Positions 25,521-32,146 of a stretch of DNA of 40,503 bases are shown piece after piece. The stretch lies in the NCBI GenBank assembly GCA_964516305.1, contig CAZEZH010000014.1, forward strand, positions 1-40,503. Reading direction: 5' to 3'. This DNA is from Lamprobacter sp964516305 (GTDB taxonomy: Bacteria; Pseudomonadota; Gammaproteobacteria; Chromatiales; Chromatiaceae). Position 1 is the stretch's first letter; the number at the start of each line of letters is the position of its first letter. Under the pieces are notes generated by a model. It did no database searches. It saw only the letters and a program-made list of their open reading frames with translations, and was not told where the DNA came from. The translations under genes were made by a program, and so were the position numbers.

Positions 25521-26969
25521 ATGCGCATCAAGATCTCTAGCGGCAATCGGCTGATCCTAACCCTGGGGACGATCCTGGTTGCCGGCTTCCTCGCGGTCAA
25601 CCTCTACAGCCTACGTGTCTCCAGTGACGCCCTCCGCGAGCTGTTGGTTCGCAACATGCTGCCGCTGACCAGCAACAACATCTACTCCGACATCCAAGAA
25701 AGTCTGCTGCGCCCGATCTACATCGCCTCGCTGATGGCGCACGACACCTTCCTCATCGACTGGATGACCAGCGGAGAGCGCGATCCGGAGGAGGTTAAGC
25801 GTTATCTGCAGGCCATCCAGAAAAAATACGACGTCTTCTCCGCCTTCGTCGTCTCCGACCTGAGCCAGCGGTATTACCATTTTGACGGCATCCTGAAGAC
25901 CGTCTCACCGACATCAAAGAAGGATCAGTGGTTCTTCTCGATGCGCTCGCACCCAAACCCCTATCGGATCGACATCGACACCAACGAGGCCGCCAAGCAC
26001 CGGCTGACCATCTTTATCAACCACAAGATCCAGGATCACAACGGGAACTACCTCGGCATCACCGGGCTGGGGCTCGAAGTCGCGACCATGTCGAGCCTGA
26101 TCGCCGACTACAAAGAGCGCTACGACCGGGACATCTTCTTCGTCAACCGCCTCGGCATTGTCCAGAGCCATGTCCGGGAAACACTGATCGGCACGGTCAA
26201 TATCAGCGAACGCGAGGGTATCAGCACCGTCGCTGACCAGATCCTTAGCGGCGACCAAGGATCGCTGCGCTACACCGGCGCAGACGGACCAATCTTCGTT
26301 CGCTACCGCTATATCCCTGAGCTTGACTGGGTCTTGATCGTCAAGCAGCCCGAGCGGACTGCCCTCGCCTCGCTGCGCACCGCGTTCTATCGCAACCTCG
26401 CGGTCAGCGCCGGCATTACCCTGATCGTGCTCTTGGTCAGCGCCTTTAGCGTGCGCCGCTTCCAGACGCGTCTCGAGCGCATGGCCACGACCGACAAACT
26501 CTCGGGGCTCCACAACCGGCAAAGCTTCGAAACACTCTACCAACAGGCAACCGCACATGCCGAGCGCCATCAGCGGCCGCTGTCGCTACTGATGTTCGAC
26601 ATCGACCGGTTCAAGCATATCAACGACCAGCACGGCCACCTAGCCGGAGACGCTGTCATTGAGCAGATCGCCAGCCTGGCCAAGGCTCGACGCCGCGGCA
26701 CCGACGTCGTCGCCCGTTGGGGCGGCGACGAATTCGTCATGCTGCTCAGCGACTGTGCGATCGCCGACGCCCAGCGATTGGCCGAGGGGCTCTGCCGCGA
26801 CGCGCGCAAATCGGTCGATGTCCCCGGCTGCAACCGAGCCGTCACGCTGAGTATTGGCGTCGTCGCCTACCACCAAGGCGACACCCTCGACGAACTCCTC
26901 GCGCGCGCCGACCTCCTACTCTATCAGGCCAAGGCGGCGGGCCGTGATCAGGTGGTTGTCGATCCCTAG
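25521..26969 (+). CDS. Membrane diguanylate cyclase with periplasmic Cache-like sensor
   Basis: A 482-residue signalling enzyme that makes cyclic di-GMP from GTP. An N-terminal transmembrane helix (about 10-32) is followed by a large periplasmic sensor of Cache/PDC type (about 35-285; YHFDGILKTVSP, GNYLGITGLGLEV), then a second helix (about 292-315). The C-terminal GGDEF domain has an intact active site (RWGGDEF, residues 401-405) and an I-site RxxD at 392-395, so it should be active and product-inhibited. No EAL domain is present. It follows gatA after 96 bases in the same direction but has no functional link to tRNA amidation; it was probably inserted. Confidence 0.93.
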   Translation: MRIKISSGNRLILTLGTILVAGFLAVNLYSLRVSSDALRELLVRNMLPLTSNNIYSDIQESLLRPIYIASLMAHDTFLIDWMTSGERDPEEVKRYLQAIQKKYDVFSAFVVSDLSQRYYHFDGILKTVSPTSKKDQWFFSMRSHPNPYRIDIDTNEAAKHRLTIFINHKIQDHNGNYLGITGLGLEVATMSSLIADYKERYDRDIFFVNRLGIVQSHVRETLIGTVNISEREGISTVADQILSGDQGSLRYTGADGPIFVRYRYIPELDWVLIVKQPERTALASLRTAFYRNLAVSAGITLIVLLVSAFSVRRFQTRLERMATTDKLSGLHNRQSFETLYQQATAHAERHQRPLSLLMFDIDRFKHINDQHGHLAGDAVIEQIASLAKARRRGTDVVARWGGDEFVMLLSDCAIADAQRLAEGLCRDARKSVDVPGCNRAVTLSIGVVAYHQGDTLDELLARADLLLYQAKAAGRDQVVVDP

Positions 26970-27184
26970 TCTTGGTCTGGCCCGTCGCCTAAGATCGTCA
27001 CCGTATACGACCATCTTGAACTAGAGCTATCGCCTAGGGGTTGAAGCCCATCTCGGCGACTCCATGCTCAAGCGCCGCTGGCACGCTCTGCAGCCGACAT
27101 GCAGTCTGCATGAAAATAATGGAGCTTGTGGATGGCAAATTGAACTATTTACCCAGTGGGTCATGACATCTTTTAGTTCTATAA
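26970..27184. other. Non-coding stretch at the left edge of the AT-richer region
   Basis: I see no gene here. A perfect 7-1-7 palindrome (27098-27112: CATGCAG T CTGCATG) lies where base composition visibly shifts from GC-rich to AT-richer sequence. It may mark the edge of inserted DNA; no duplicated target site was identified. Confidence 0.3.
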
Positions 27185-27256
27185 ATTTAACGCGAAGCCA
27201 AGCCGGCCCGGTTGAGCGAGAGCGAAACTGGCTTCGGCTGGAGCGGTTCGTTAGGC
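27185..27256 (-). repeat. attC-like recombination site A
   Basis: Read on the minus strand, the 72 bp begin GCCTAAC (fits R'' RYYYAAC) and end GTTAAAT (fits R' GTTRRRY). Inside are paired L-like boxes CCAGCCG and CGGCTTGG, which pair fully except for one extra base, as expected for an extrahelical base. A CCAGTT/AACCGG stem with one mismatch extends the hairpin. The antitoxin frame reads through the site and its TAA lies in the terminal box. No integron search could be run, so this is a motif-based call. Confidence 0.5.
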
Positions 27257-27411
27257 TTGCTTGCCTTCCATATCAATCGCTTTGACCCCAACTGCCGACG
27301 CGCCGCGTCTTCAGCGATGGCGGCTATGCTGTCACCAAATCGTTCAGAAATTTCTTCACGCGTTTGGTGTATTTGCTCGATTACTGAATCAGAATCTTCA
27401 TATGTCATCAC
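27187..27411 (-). CDS. Small antitoxin-like protein (partner of PIN toxin)
   Basis: A 74-residue, highly charged protein (SVIEQIHQTREEISERFGDSI, then AAIAEDAARRQLGS). It resembles a widespread family of about 70-residue proteins encoded beside PIN-domain toxins, so I call it an antitoxin by context. The start is GTG 27411 or ATG 27408, with AGAGGAG at a suitable distance. It overlaps the end of the upstream PIN pseudogene by 11-14 bases, the toxin-first order. Its last ~25 residues are encoded within attC-like site A and the stop lies in that site's end box. The frame is intact although its toxin is dead. Confidence 0.6.
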   Translation of the reverse strand: MMTYEDSDSVIEQIHQTREEISERFGDSIAAIAEDAARRQLGSKRLIWKASKPNEPLQPKPVSLSLNRAGLASR

Positions 27412-27689
27412 CCAATAACTCCTCTGGAGGACAAATTATTGGTATTGGAATACCCTGACTTCCAAGTGAATCCTGAATACGAGGAAATATTTTTGCAATT
27501 GCGATGCGCTTACAATTTCAAGTCAGTAGGTACTGAATCTCGTGATATGCAACAACCGCGATGTGAAGAGGGTCCACTTGAGCTTTTTTGAGTAGGACAC
27601 CAAGCGACACGATCTCATCTGCAAGTGTCACAATTTCAGGCGCATGCGTCATAAAGCGGAATACCATCGTCCAGCATCAGCCGACGCAT
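27398..27689 (-). pseudogene. PIN-domain toxin pseudogene (VapC-like)
   Basis: On the minus strand, fragments of a PIN ribonuclease toxin can be read in two frames. MRRLMLDDGIPLYDA (from 27689) shifts frame near 27641-27650 into APEIVTLADEIVSLG, then PLHIAVVAYHEIQYLLT. A TGA at 27518-27520 stands where the family has Trp (LLTWNCKHIA), and the frame continues NCKRIAIAK to PEELLGDDI and TGA at 27398. The N-terminal half is missing and an expected acidic residue before YLLT is Gln. It ends inside the antitoxin start. Decay by frameshift, nonsense and truncation is read directly; the family assignment comes from motif recall. Confidence 0.65.
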
Positions 27690-27766
27690 ACTACGCCGAC
27701 CGACAAACTTGACACAAACGCCTGCACTCGAAGTGCGCAGTATGCGGCCGGTTGAATGCGCTTGTT

Positions 27767-27858
27767 GGCTAACTTTGCCTATATACCGTTGATATTAAAT
27801 TGGCTTTAACGTTTTCAGTTGCCGTTTATGCCGTTTTTATATGGTTTTATTGTTAGCC
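27767..27858 (-). repeat. attC-like recombination site B (degenerate)
   Basis: A perfect 7-bp inverted repeat (GGCTAAC 27767-27773, GTTAGCC 27852-27858) bounds 92 bp of AT-rich DNA. Just inside, on the minus strand, CCATATA pairs with TATATAGG except for one extra base, at the same place as in site A. The outer boxes miss the strict RYYYAAC/GTTRRRY consensus by one base each. The stop codon of the preceding small gene lies in the first box, as is common for cassette genes. A further short hairpin (27724-27736) follows. Confidence is low to moderate. Confidence 0.35.
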
Positions 27859-28119
27859 TTTGATTTCTACACCATGCTTAGCTAGAAATTTCATAATCTT
27901 GCTATATAAAGAAAAGATGCTTTCAGCCTGTATTGAATGTCTCAACGGCATGTTTACTGCAAATGGATGTGGCGGGAGAAATTCCATTTCAATAGATACT
28001 GGCATTTTGCCTCCATTCCTCACCTTAAGAACACTTCTGCATTCCACCCAATCGTTTGCCCCGGGCACAACTCCTTATATATTTTCCTCTGTTTCAAAAA
28101 TCACTTTATATTTTGCCAT
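27853..28119 (-). pseudogene. Small cassette-type ORF interrupted by an in-frame stop
   Basis: From the ATG at 28119 the frame reads MAKYKVIFETEENI, then TAA at 28075-28077, and continues without further stops for 74 codons to TAA at 27853 (GVVPGANDWVECRSVL ... AKHGVEIKG). A GTG at 28068, with AAGGAG just upstream, could restart translation and give a 71-residue protein. I recognise no family. Base composition is AT-rich, unlike the neighbouring chromosome. It may be a pseudogene of about 88 residues or a shorter re-initiated gene; its stop lies in attC-like site B. Confidence 0.45.
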
Positions 28120-28184
28120 GCCATTCCATGTGAAACATATTTTTTCAGCAGCCAACAGCTAAATAGACAGAATGTGGTTCAGGT

Positions 28185-28234
28185 GTGCTAGGCAGAATCT
28201 GCCCATCTCAGTTAGCACAAATTCTGCCTAGCAC
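28185..28234. repeat. 14-bp perfect inverted repeat upstream of the integrase remnant
   Basis: GTGCTAGGCAGAAT (28185-28198) and ATTCTGCCTAGCAC (28221-28234) are perfect inverted copies 22 bases apart. The left arm can instead pair over 7 bp (TGTGCTA, 28184-28190) with TAGCACA at 28213-28219, so two alternative hairpins are possible. The position is 78 bases before the integrase remnant, where an attI site or a transposon scar could lie. Function unknown. Confidence 0.6.
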
Positions 28235-28311
28235 GCTCACGCGGGGCTTGAGCTGTGTGTTTCGCGACACACAATCCACGCATATGCCAACCGGATTTTG
28301 GATGCTAGCAC

Positions 28312-28523
28312 ATGGGGAAAGACAGCATAACGAAGAAGGCTTCAGTCAAACGGCTCTGGGAGCAGTTTGTTGATCGTGCATGTAAAAACGGTGTGCAGAA
28401 GCCCGCGTTGCGCTGGCATGTGTATCGTATGGAGACGTATCTAAAAGCCTTTTTGGGAAAGCGCCTGAGCCTCAGCACAGCCGACAAGATGTCGACGGGT
28501 ATTTGCAGCAAGTTGGGCTAGAA
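28312..28523 (+). pseudogene. N-terminal remnant of an IntI/XerC-like tyrosine recombinase
   Basis: From the ATG at 28312 the frame encodes a SAM-like core-binding domain as found at the start of some integron integrases and XerC/D relatives (WEQFVDRACKNGV, KPALRWHVYRMETYLKAF). One base is missing near 28486-28487. In the next frame the expected helix continues as DVDGYLQQVGLE to 28523, after which similarity stops at the gatB leader. The catalytic domain (R-H-R-Y) is absent, so it is inactive. It points right, divergent from the small genes on its left, the usual intI/cassette orientation. The recombinase identity rests on pattern recognition and needs a profile search. Confidence 0.55.
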
Positions 28524-28604
28524 TGCATCGTCATCCGCAAACGGACGCCAGCCGGCCAGTCAGCGGCGAGCGCGCGGCGATCCACTAACGAGAACCGAAT
28601 CCGC

Positions 28605-30047
28605 ATGCAATGGGAACCCGTGATTGGGCTGGAGATCCATACCCAGCTCGCAACCAACTCGAAGATCTTCTCCGGAGCCTCCACGGCCTTTGGCGCCGAG
28701 CCGAACTCGCAGGCCTGCGCGGTGGACCTCGGCCTGCCCGGCGTGCTGCCGGTGCTGAACCAGGGTGCTGTGCAGCGAGCCGTACAGTTCGGACGCGCCA
28801 TCGCCGCCGAGATCGCGCCGCGTTCGGTGTTTGCGCGTAAGAACTACTTCTATCCGGATCTGCCCAAGGGCTACCAGATCAGCCAGTACGAGCTGCCGAT
28901 CGTTGGCCGCGGCGAGATCGAGATCCTGCTCGACGACGGTGCGGTGAAGACCATCGGTGTCACCCGCGCGCACTTGGAAGAAGACGCTGGTAAGTCGCTG
29001 CACGAGACCTTCTCGGGTGCCGGCGGCGGCCTCACTGGGATCGACCTCAATCGTGCCGGCACCCCACTGTTGGAGATTGTCTCCGAGCCAGATCTGCGCT
29101 CGGCCGAGGAGGCCGTGGCCTACGCGCGCAAGATCCATCAGCTGGTGCGTTGGATCGGCATCAGCGACGGCAATATGCAGGAGGGCTCGTTTCGGGTCGA
29201 TGCCAATGTCTCGGTGCGTCGTCCTGGCGCGCCCTTCGGCACCCGTGCCGAGATCAAGAACATCAACTCCTTCCGCTTCCTGCAGCGGGCGATCCTGTTC
29301 GAGATCGAGCGCCAGATCGACCTCCTCGAGGACGGTGGCAGCGTGGTCCAGGAGACCCGGCTCTATGATGCCGACAAGGACGAGACGCGCTCGATGCGCA
29401 CCAAGGAGGAGGCCAACGACTACCGCTACTTCCCCGATCCGGACCTGTTGCCGGTCGAGCTCGACGAGGCCTTCATCGAGGCGGCCACCGCTGATCTGCC
29501 CGAGCTGCCGGATGCGATGCGACAACGCTTCCGTGACGCCTATGGCATCAGCGACGCTGATGCCATTCAGCTCACCAGCAGCCGCGCCACGGCGGCCTAC
29601 TTCGAGACGGTCGTAGATCTCACCGGCGATGCCAAGCTCGCTGCAAACTGGATCAACGGCAGCCTGGCCGCGGCGCTGAACAAGGCCGGGCTGGAGATTA
29701 GCGACAGCCCTCTCAGCAGCGAGCAGCTTGCTGGGCTCATTAAACGCATCCAGGACAACACCCTCTCCGGCAAGATCGCCAAGCAGGTGTTCGAGGCGAT
29801 CTGGGCCGGCGAAGGCGACGCCGATCAGGTGATCGAGGCCAAGGAGCTGAAGCAGATCACCGACAGCGGCGCCATCGAACAGATGATCGATGCGATCATC
29901 GCCGCCAACCCACAGCAGGTGGAACAATATCGAGCCGGCAAAGAGAAGGTGTTCGGATTCTTTGTCGGCCAGGTGATGAAGCAGAGCCAGGGCAAGGCCA
30001 ACCCGCAGCAGGTCAACGAGCTGCTCAAGGCGAAGCTTAAGGGCTGA
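28605..30047 (+). CDS. gatB: Asp/Glu-tRNA amidotransferase subunit B
   Basis: A 480-residue GatB, the subunit that phosphorylates and amidates misacylated Glu-tRNA(Gln)/Asp-tRNA(Asn). Family marks are WEPVIGLEIHTQL at the start, AVQFGRAIAAEI, GVTRAHLEEDAGKS, DLNRAGTPLLEIVSEPD, TRAEIKNINSFRF and RYFPDPDLLP. The C-terminal YqeY-like tail ends KANPQQVNELLKAKLKG. The ATG at 28605 fits the family. Its operon partners gatC and gatA lie 3.2 kb upstream; the DNA just before it is the end of an integrase remnant, so its promoter must be new or read-through. Confidence 0.96.
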   Translation: MQWEPVIGLEIHTQLATNSKIFSGASTAFGAEPNSQACAVDLGLPGVLPVLNQGAVQRAVQFGRAIAAEIAPRSVFARKNYFYPDLPKGYQISQYELPIVGRGEIEILLDDGAVKTIGVTRAHLEEDAGKSLHETFSGAGGGLTGIDLNRAGTPLLEIVSEPDLRSAEEAVAYARKIHQLVRWIGISDGNMQEGSFRVDANVSVRRPGAPFGTRAEIKNINSFRFLQRAILFEIERQIDLLEDGGSVVQETRLYDADKDETRSMRTKEEANDYRYFPDPDLLPVELDEAFIEAATADLPELPDAMRQRFRDAYGISDADAIQLTSSRATAAYFETVVDLTGDAKLAANWINGSLAAALNKAGLEISDSPLSSEQLAGLIKRIQDNTLSGKIAKQVFEAIWAGEGDADQVIEAKELKQITDSGAIEQMIDAIIAANPQQVEQYRAGKEKVFGFFVGQVMKQSQGKANPQQVNELLKAKLKG

Positions 30048-30061
30048 GCCAGGTTCACGTG

Positions 30062-30089
30062 GCGGCCGGCTTGGTCGATGACCGGCCGC
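30062..30089. terminator. Hairpin between convergent gatB and pntB
   Basis: A perfect 8-bp stem (GCGGCCGG 30062-30069, CCGGCCGC 30082-30089) with a 12-base loop lies 14 bases after the gatB stop. There is no T-run after it, so intrinsic termination is uncertain. The rest of the 266-base gap to pntB holds nothing I recognise. Confidence 0.35.
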
Positions 30090-30313
30090 TGACGGCACCT
30101 GCCTCTGGCTTCGCCAACGATGCACTCAGGTAGAACCAGGCGAACAAGCCGGTTTGCCTAGTACATCACCGCGCAAATCACGATCTCTTCGGGTGCGCGG
30201 ACCTCAGTGGGCATCCTGACTCCTGGCCAACTGAAGCCGCCGCCCGCAGAGCCGGATAAATCCCGCGTAAACGGACCGCTGTCAACTCCTAACGGAGCCA
30301 GACAAAGGTCGGA

Positions 30314-31720
30314 TCAATGCCCACCGCCCTTCAACGACGAGACAATACCTTCGATCGTATCCTTGGCATCGCCAAAGATCAGCGAGGTATTATCTTTATA
30401 GAACAGCAGGTTGTCGACGCCTGAGTAGCCCGGACGCATGGAGCGCTTGAGGAAGTAGACCTGGTGCGCCTTGCCAGCATCGAGGATCGGCATGCCGTAG
30501 ATCGGGCTGGTCTTATCCTCCTTCGCGGCCGGGTTGACGACATCATTCGCGCCCACCACCAGCACCACATCAGTGCTCGGGAAGGCCGGGTTGATCTCGT
30601 CCATCTCCAGCACCTGATCATAGGGGATGTCGGCCTCGGCCAGCAGTACATTCATGTGGCCCGGCATCCGGCCCGCGACCGGATGGATCGCGAACTGCAC
30701 CTCCACATCACGCGCCTGCAGCAGCTCCATCATCTCCTTCAACGCATGCTGCGCCTGCGCGACGGCCATGCCGTAACCGGGCACCACGATGACGCGGTTG
30801 GCATCCTCCATCCAGTACACCGCATCCTCGACCGACGCCGATTTGACGCCCTTCTCGGCCGCCACCGCGCCGGCGCTGCCGCTACTGCTGCTATCGGTGC
30901 CGAAGCCGCCGAAGATCACATTGATGATGCTGCGGTTCATCGCCCGGCACATGATGAACGAGAGGATGGCACCGGAGAAGCCAACCAGCGCACCGACAAT
31001 GATCAGCAGATTGTTGTGCAACGTGAAGCCGGTCGCAGCCGCCGCCCAGCCCGAATAGCTATTCAGCATCGAGATGATCACCGGCATGTCGGCGCCGCCG
31101 ATCGGGATGATCAGGGTGCCACCAAGGGCAAAGGCCAAGAGCGTCATCAGTACCAGCGAGACCCAGCTCCCGGTGCTCGCGAAATGCACTGCCAGCGCGA
31201 TGGTGGTGATGGCGATCAGCGCGTTCAGCGCGTGCTGCCCGAGGAACTTGATCGGCGCCCCGGACATGATCCCCTGCAACTTGGCGAAGGCGATCACCGA
31301 GCCGGTAAAAGTGATGGCGCCGATGACGATGCCGGCCGAGAGTTCGCCCATGAGCAGGGCATTGAGGGTACCGGCCTGAGCGCGATTGATGAAGGTGCCG
31401 ATCGCAACTAGCACCGCCGCCATGCCGACAAAGCTATGCAGCGCGGCGACCAGCTGCGGCATCGCCGTCATCTGGATGCGCAGCGCGGCGACGATGCCGA
31501 TCACCGCGCCGATGGCGCCGGCGAAACCGATTAACCAATAGCCCTGCACCTCGGCGCCAGCGAGGGTCGCGCCAATCGCGATCGCCATGCCGAGCATCCC
31601 GAACAGGTTGCCGCGCCGCGCCGTGGACGGATGGGTCAGCCCCTTGAGGGCCAGGATGAACAGGATCGCCGAGACCAGATAGGCCAGCGCCTGGGTGGTT
31701 GGAGAGAGTGGCAATTCCAT
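30314..31720 (-). CDS. pntB: NAD(P) transhydrogenase subunit beta
   Basis: A 468-residue membrane subunit of the proton-translocating transhydrogenase, which uses the proton gradient to reduce NADP+ with NADH. About nine transmembrane helices form the N-terminal domain II. The C-terminal NADP(H)-binding domain III has VIVVPGYGMAVAQAQHAL, HPVAGRMPGHMNVLLAEA and VVLVVGANDVVNPAA. The family-typical KRSMRPGYSGVDN is near the end. It is last in the pntAA-pntAB-pntB operon. Confidence 0.97.
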   Translation of the reverse strand: MELPLSPTTQALAYLVSAILFILALKGLTHPSTARRGNLFGMLGMAIAIGATLAGAEVQGYWLIGFAGAIGAVIGIVAALRIQMTAMPQLVAALHSFVGMAAVLVAIGTFINRAQAGTLNALLMGELSAGIVIGAITFTGSVIAFAKLQGIMSGAPIKFLGQHALNALIAITTIALAVHFASTGSWVSLVLMTLLAFALGGTLIIPIGGADMPVIISMLNSYSGWAAAATGFTLHNNLLIIVGALVGFSGAILSFIMCRAMNRSIINVIFGGFGTDSSSSGSAGAVAAEKGVKSASVEDAVYWMEDANRVIVVPGYGMAVAQAQHALKEMMELLQARDVEVQFAIHPVAGRMPGHMNVLLAEADIPYDQVLEMDEINPAFPSTDVVLVVGANDVVNPAAKEDKTSPIYGMPILDAGKAHQVYFLKRSMRPGYSGVDNLLFYKDNTSLIFGDAKDTIEGIVSSLKGGGH

Positions 31721-31726
31721 CGCTGA

Positions 31727-32017
31727 TCAGCCCCTTTTCTTCTTCTTGAACATCGACAGCATGCGATGCGTCACCAGAAAACCGCCGAAGACATTGATGC
31801 TCGCGAGCAGTACCGCGAGAAAACCGAAGAAGGAGGCCGCAATCCCGGCCTCTTCGAGCCCGGTGACTAGCAAGGCGCCGACCAGCACGATCCCGGAGAT
31901 GGCATTGGTCAGGGCCACCAAGGGCGTGTGCAGCGATGGCGTAACGCCCCAGACCACGTAATAGCCGATGAAGCAGGCAAGCACGAAGACATAGAGCGCA
32001 AGGATGGATTCAGGCAT
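31727..32017 (-). CDS. pntAB: NAD(P) transhydrogenase alpha subunit part 2 (membrane)
   Basis: A 96-residue, three-helix membrane subunit corresponding to the C-terminal part of E. coli PntA, here a separate gene as in many alphaproteobacteria and purple bacteria. Motifs are FIGYYVVWGVTPSLHTPLVAL, NAISGIVLVGAL and NVFGGFLVTHRML. The C-terminus is basic (FKKKKRG). The ribosome site AAGGAG precedes the ATG at 32017. It ends six bases before pntB. Confidence 0.95.
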   Translation of the reverse strand: MPESILALYVFVLACFIGYYVVWGVTPSLHTPLVALTNAISGIVLVGALLVTGLEEAGIAASFFGFLAVLLASINVFGGFLVTHRMLSMFKKKKRG

Positions 32018-32146
32018 CCGGGGGACTCCTTTAAGTAGTAAGTGGCAGCAGCTGAGTGGCGATTGGCAGCAGCGCAGACCAGGGTGTCGAGCCGCTCTTC
32101 GCGCTCAAGGTCAGGCGCTCAGCATGCGCGGTGGTAGAGACATCGC

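Noticed and set aside
28503..28604. A 34-residue upstream extension of GatB
   Set aside because: GatB homologues start at MQWEP-like sequence; the upstream codons belong to the integrase remnant's second frame and the leader.
28560..30125. A 521-codon open frame on the minus strand opposite gatB
   Set aside because: It is the antisense shadow of gatB in GC-rich DNA; gatB has unambiguous family motifs along its full length.
32018..32146. Possible extra gene between pntAA and pntAB
   Set aside because: Only 129 bases, with two TGGCAGCAGC copies but no frame with a start, ribosome site and plausible protein.
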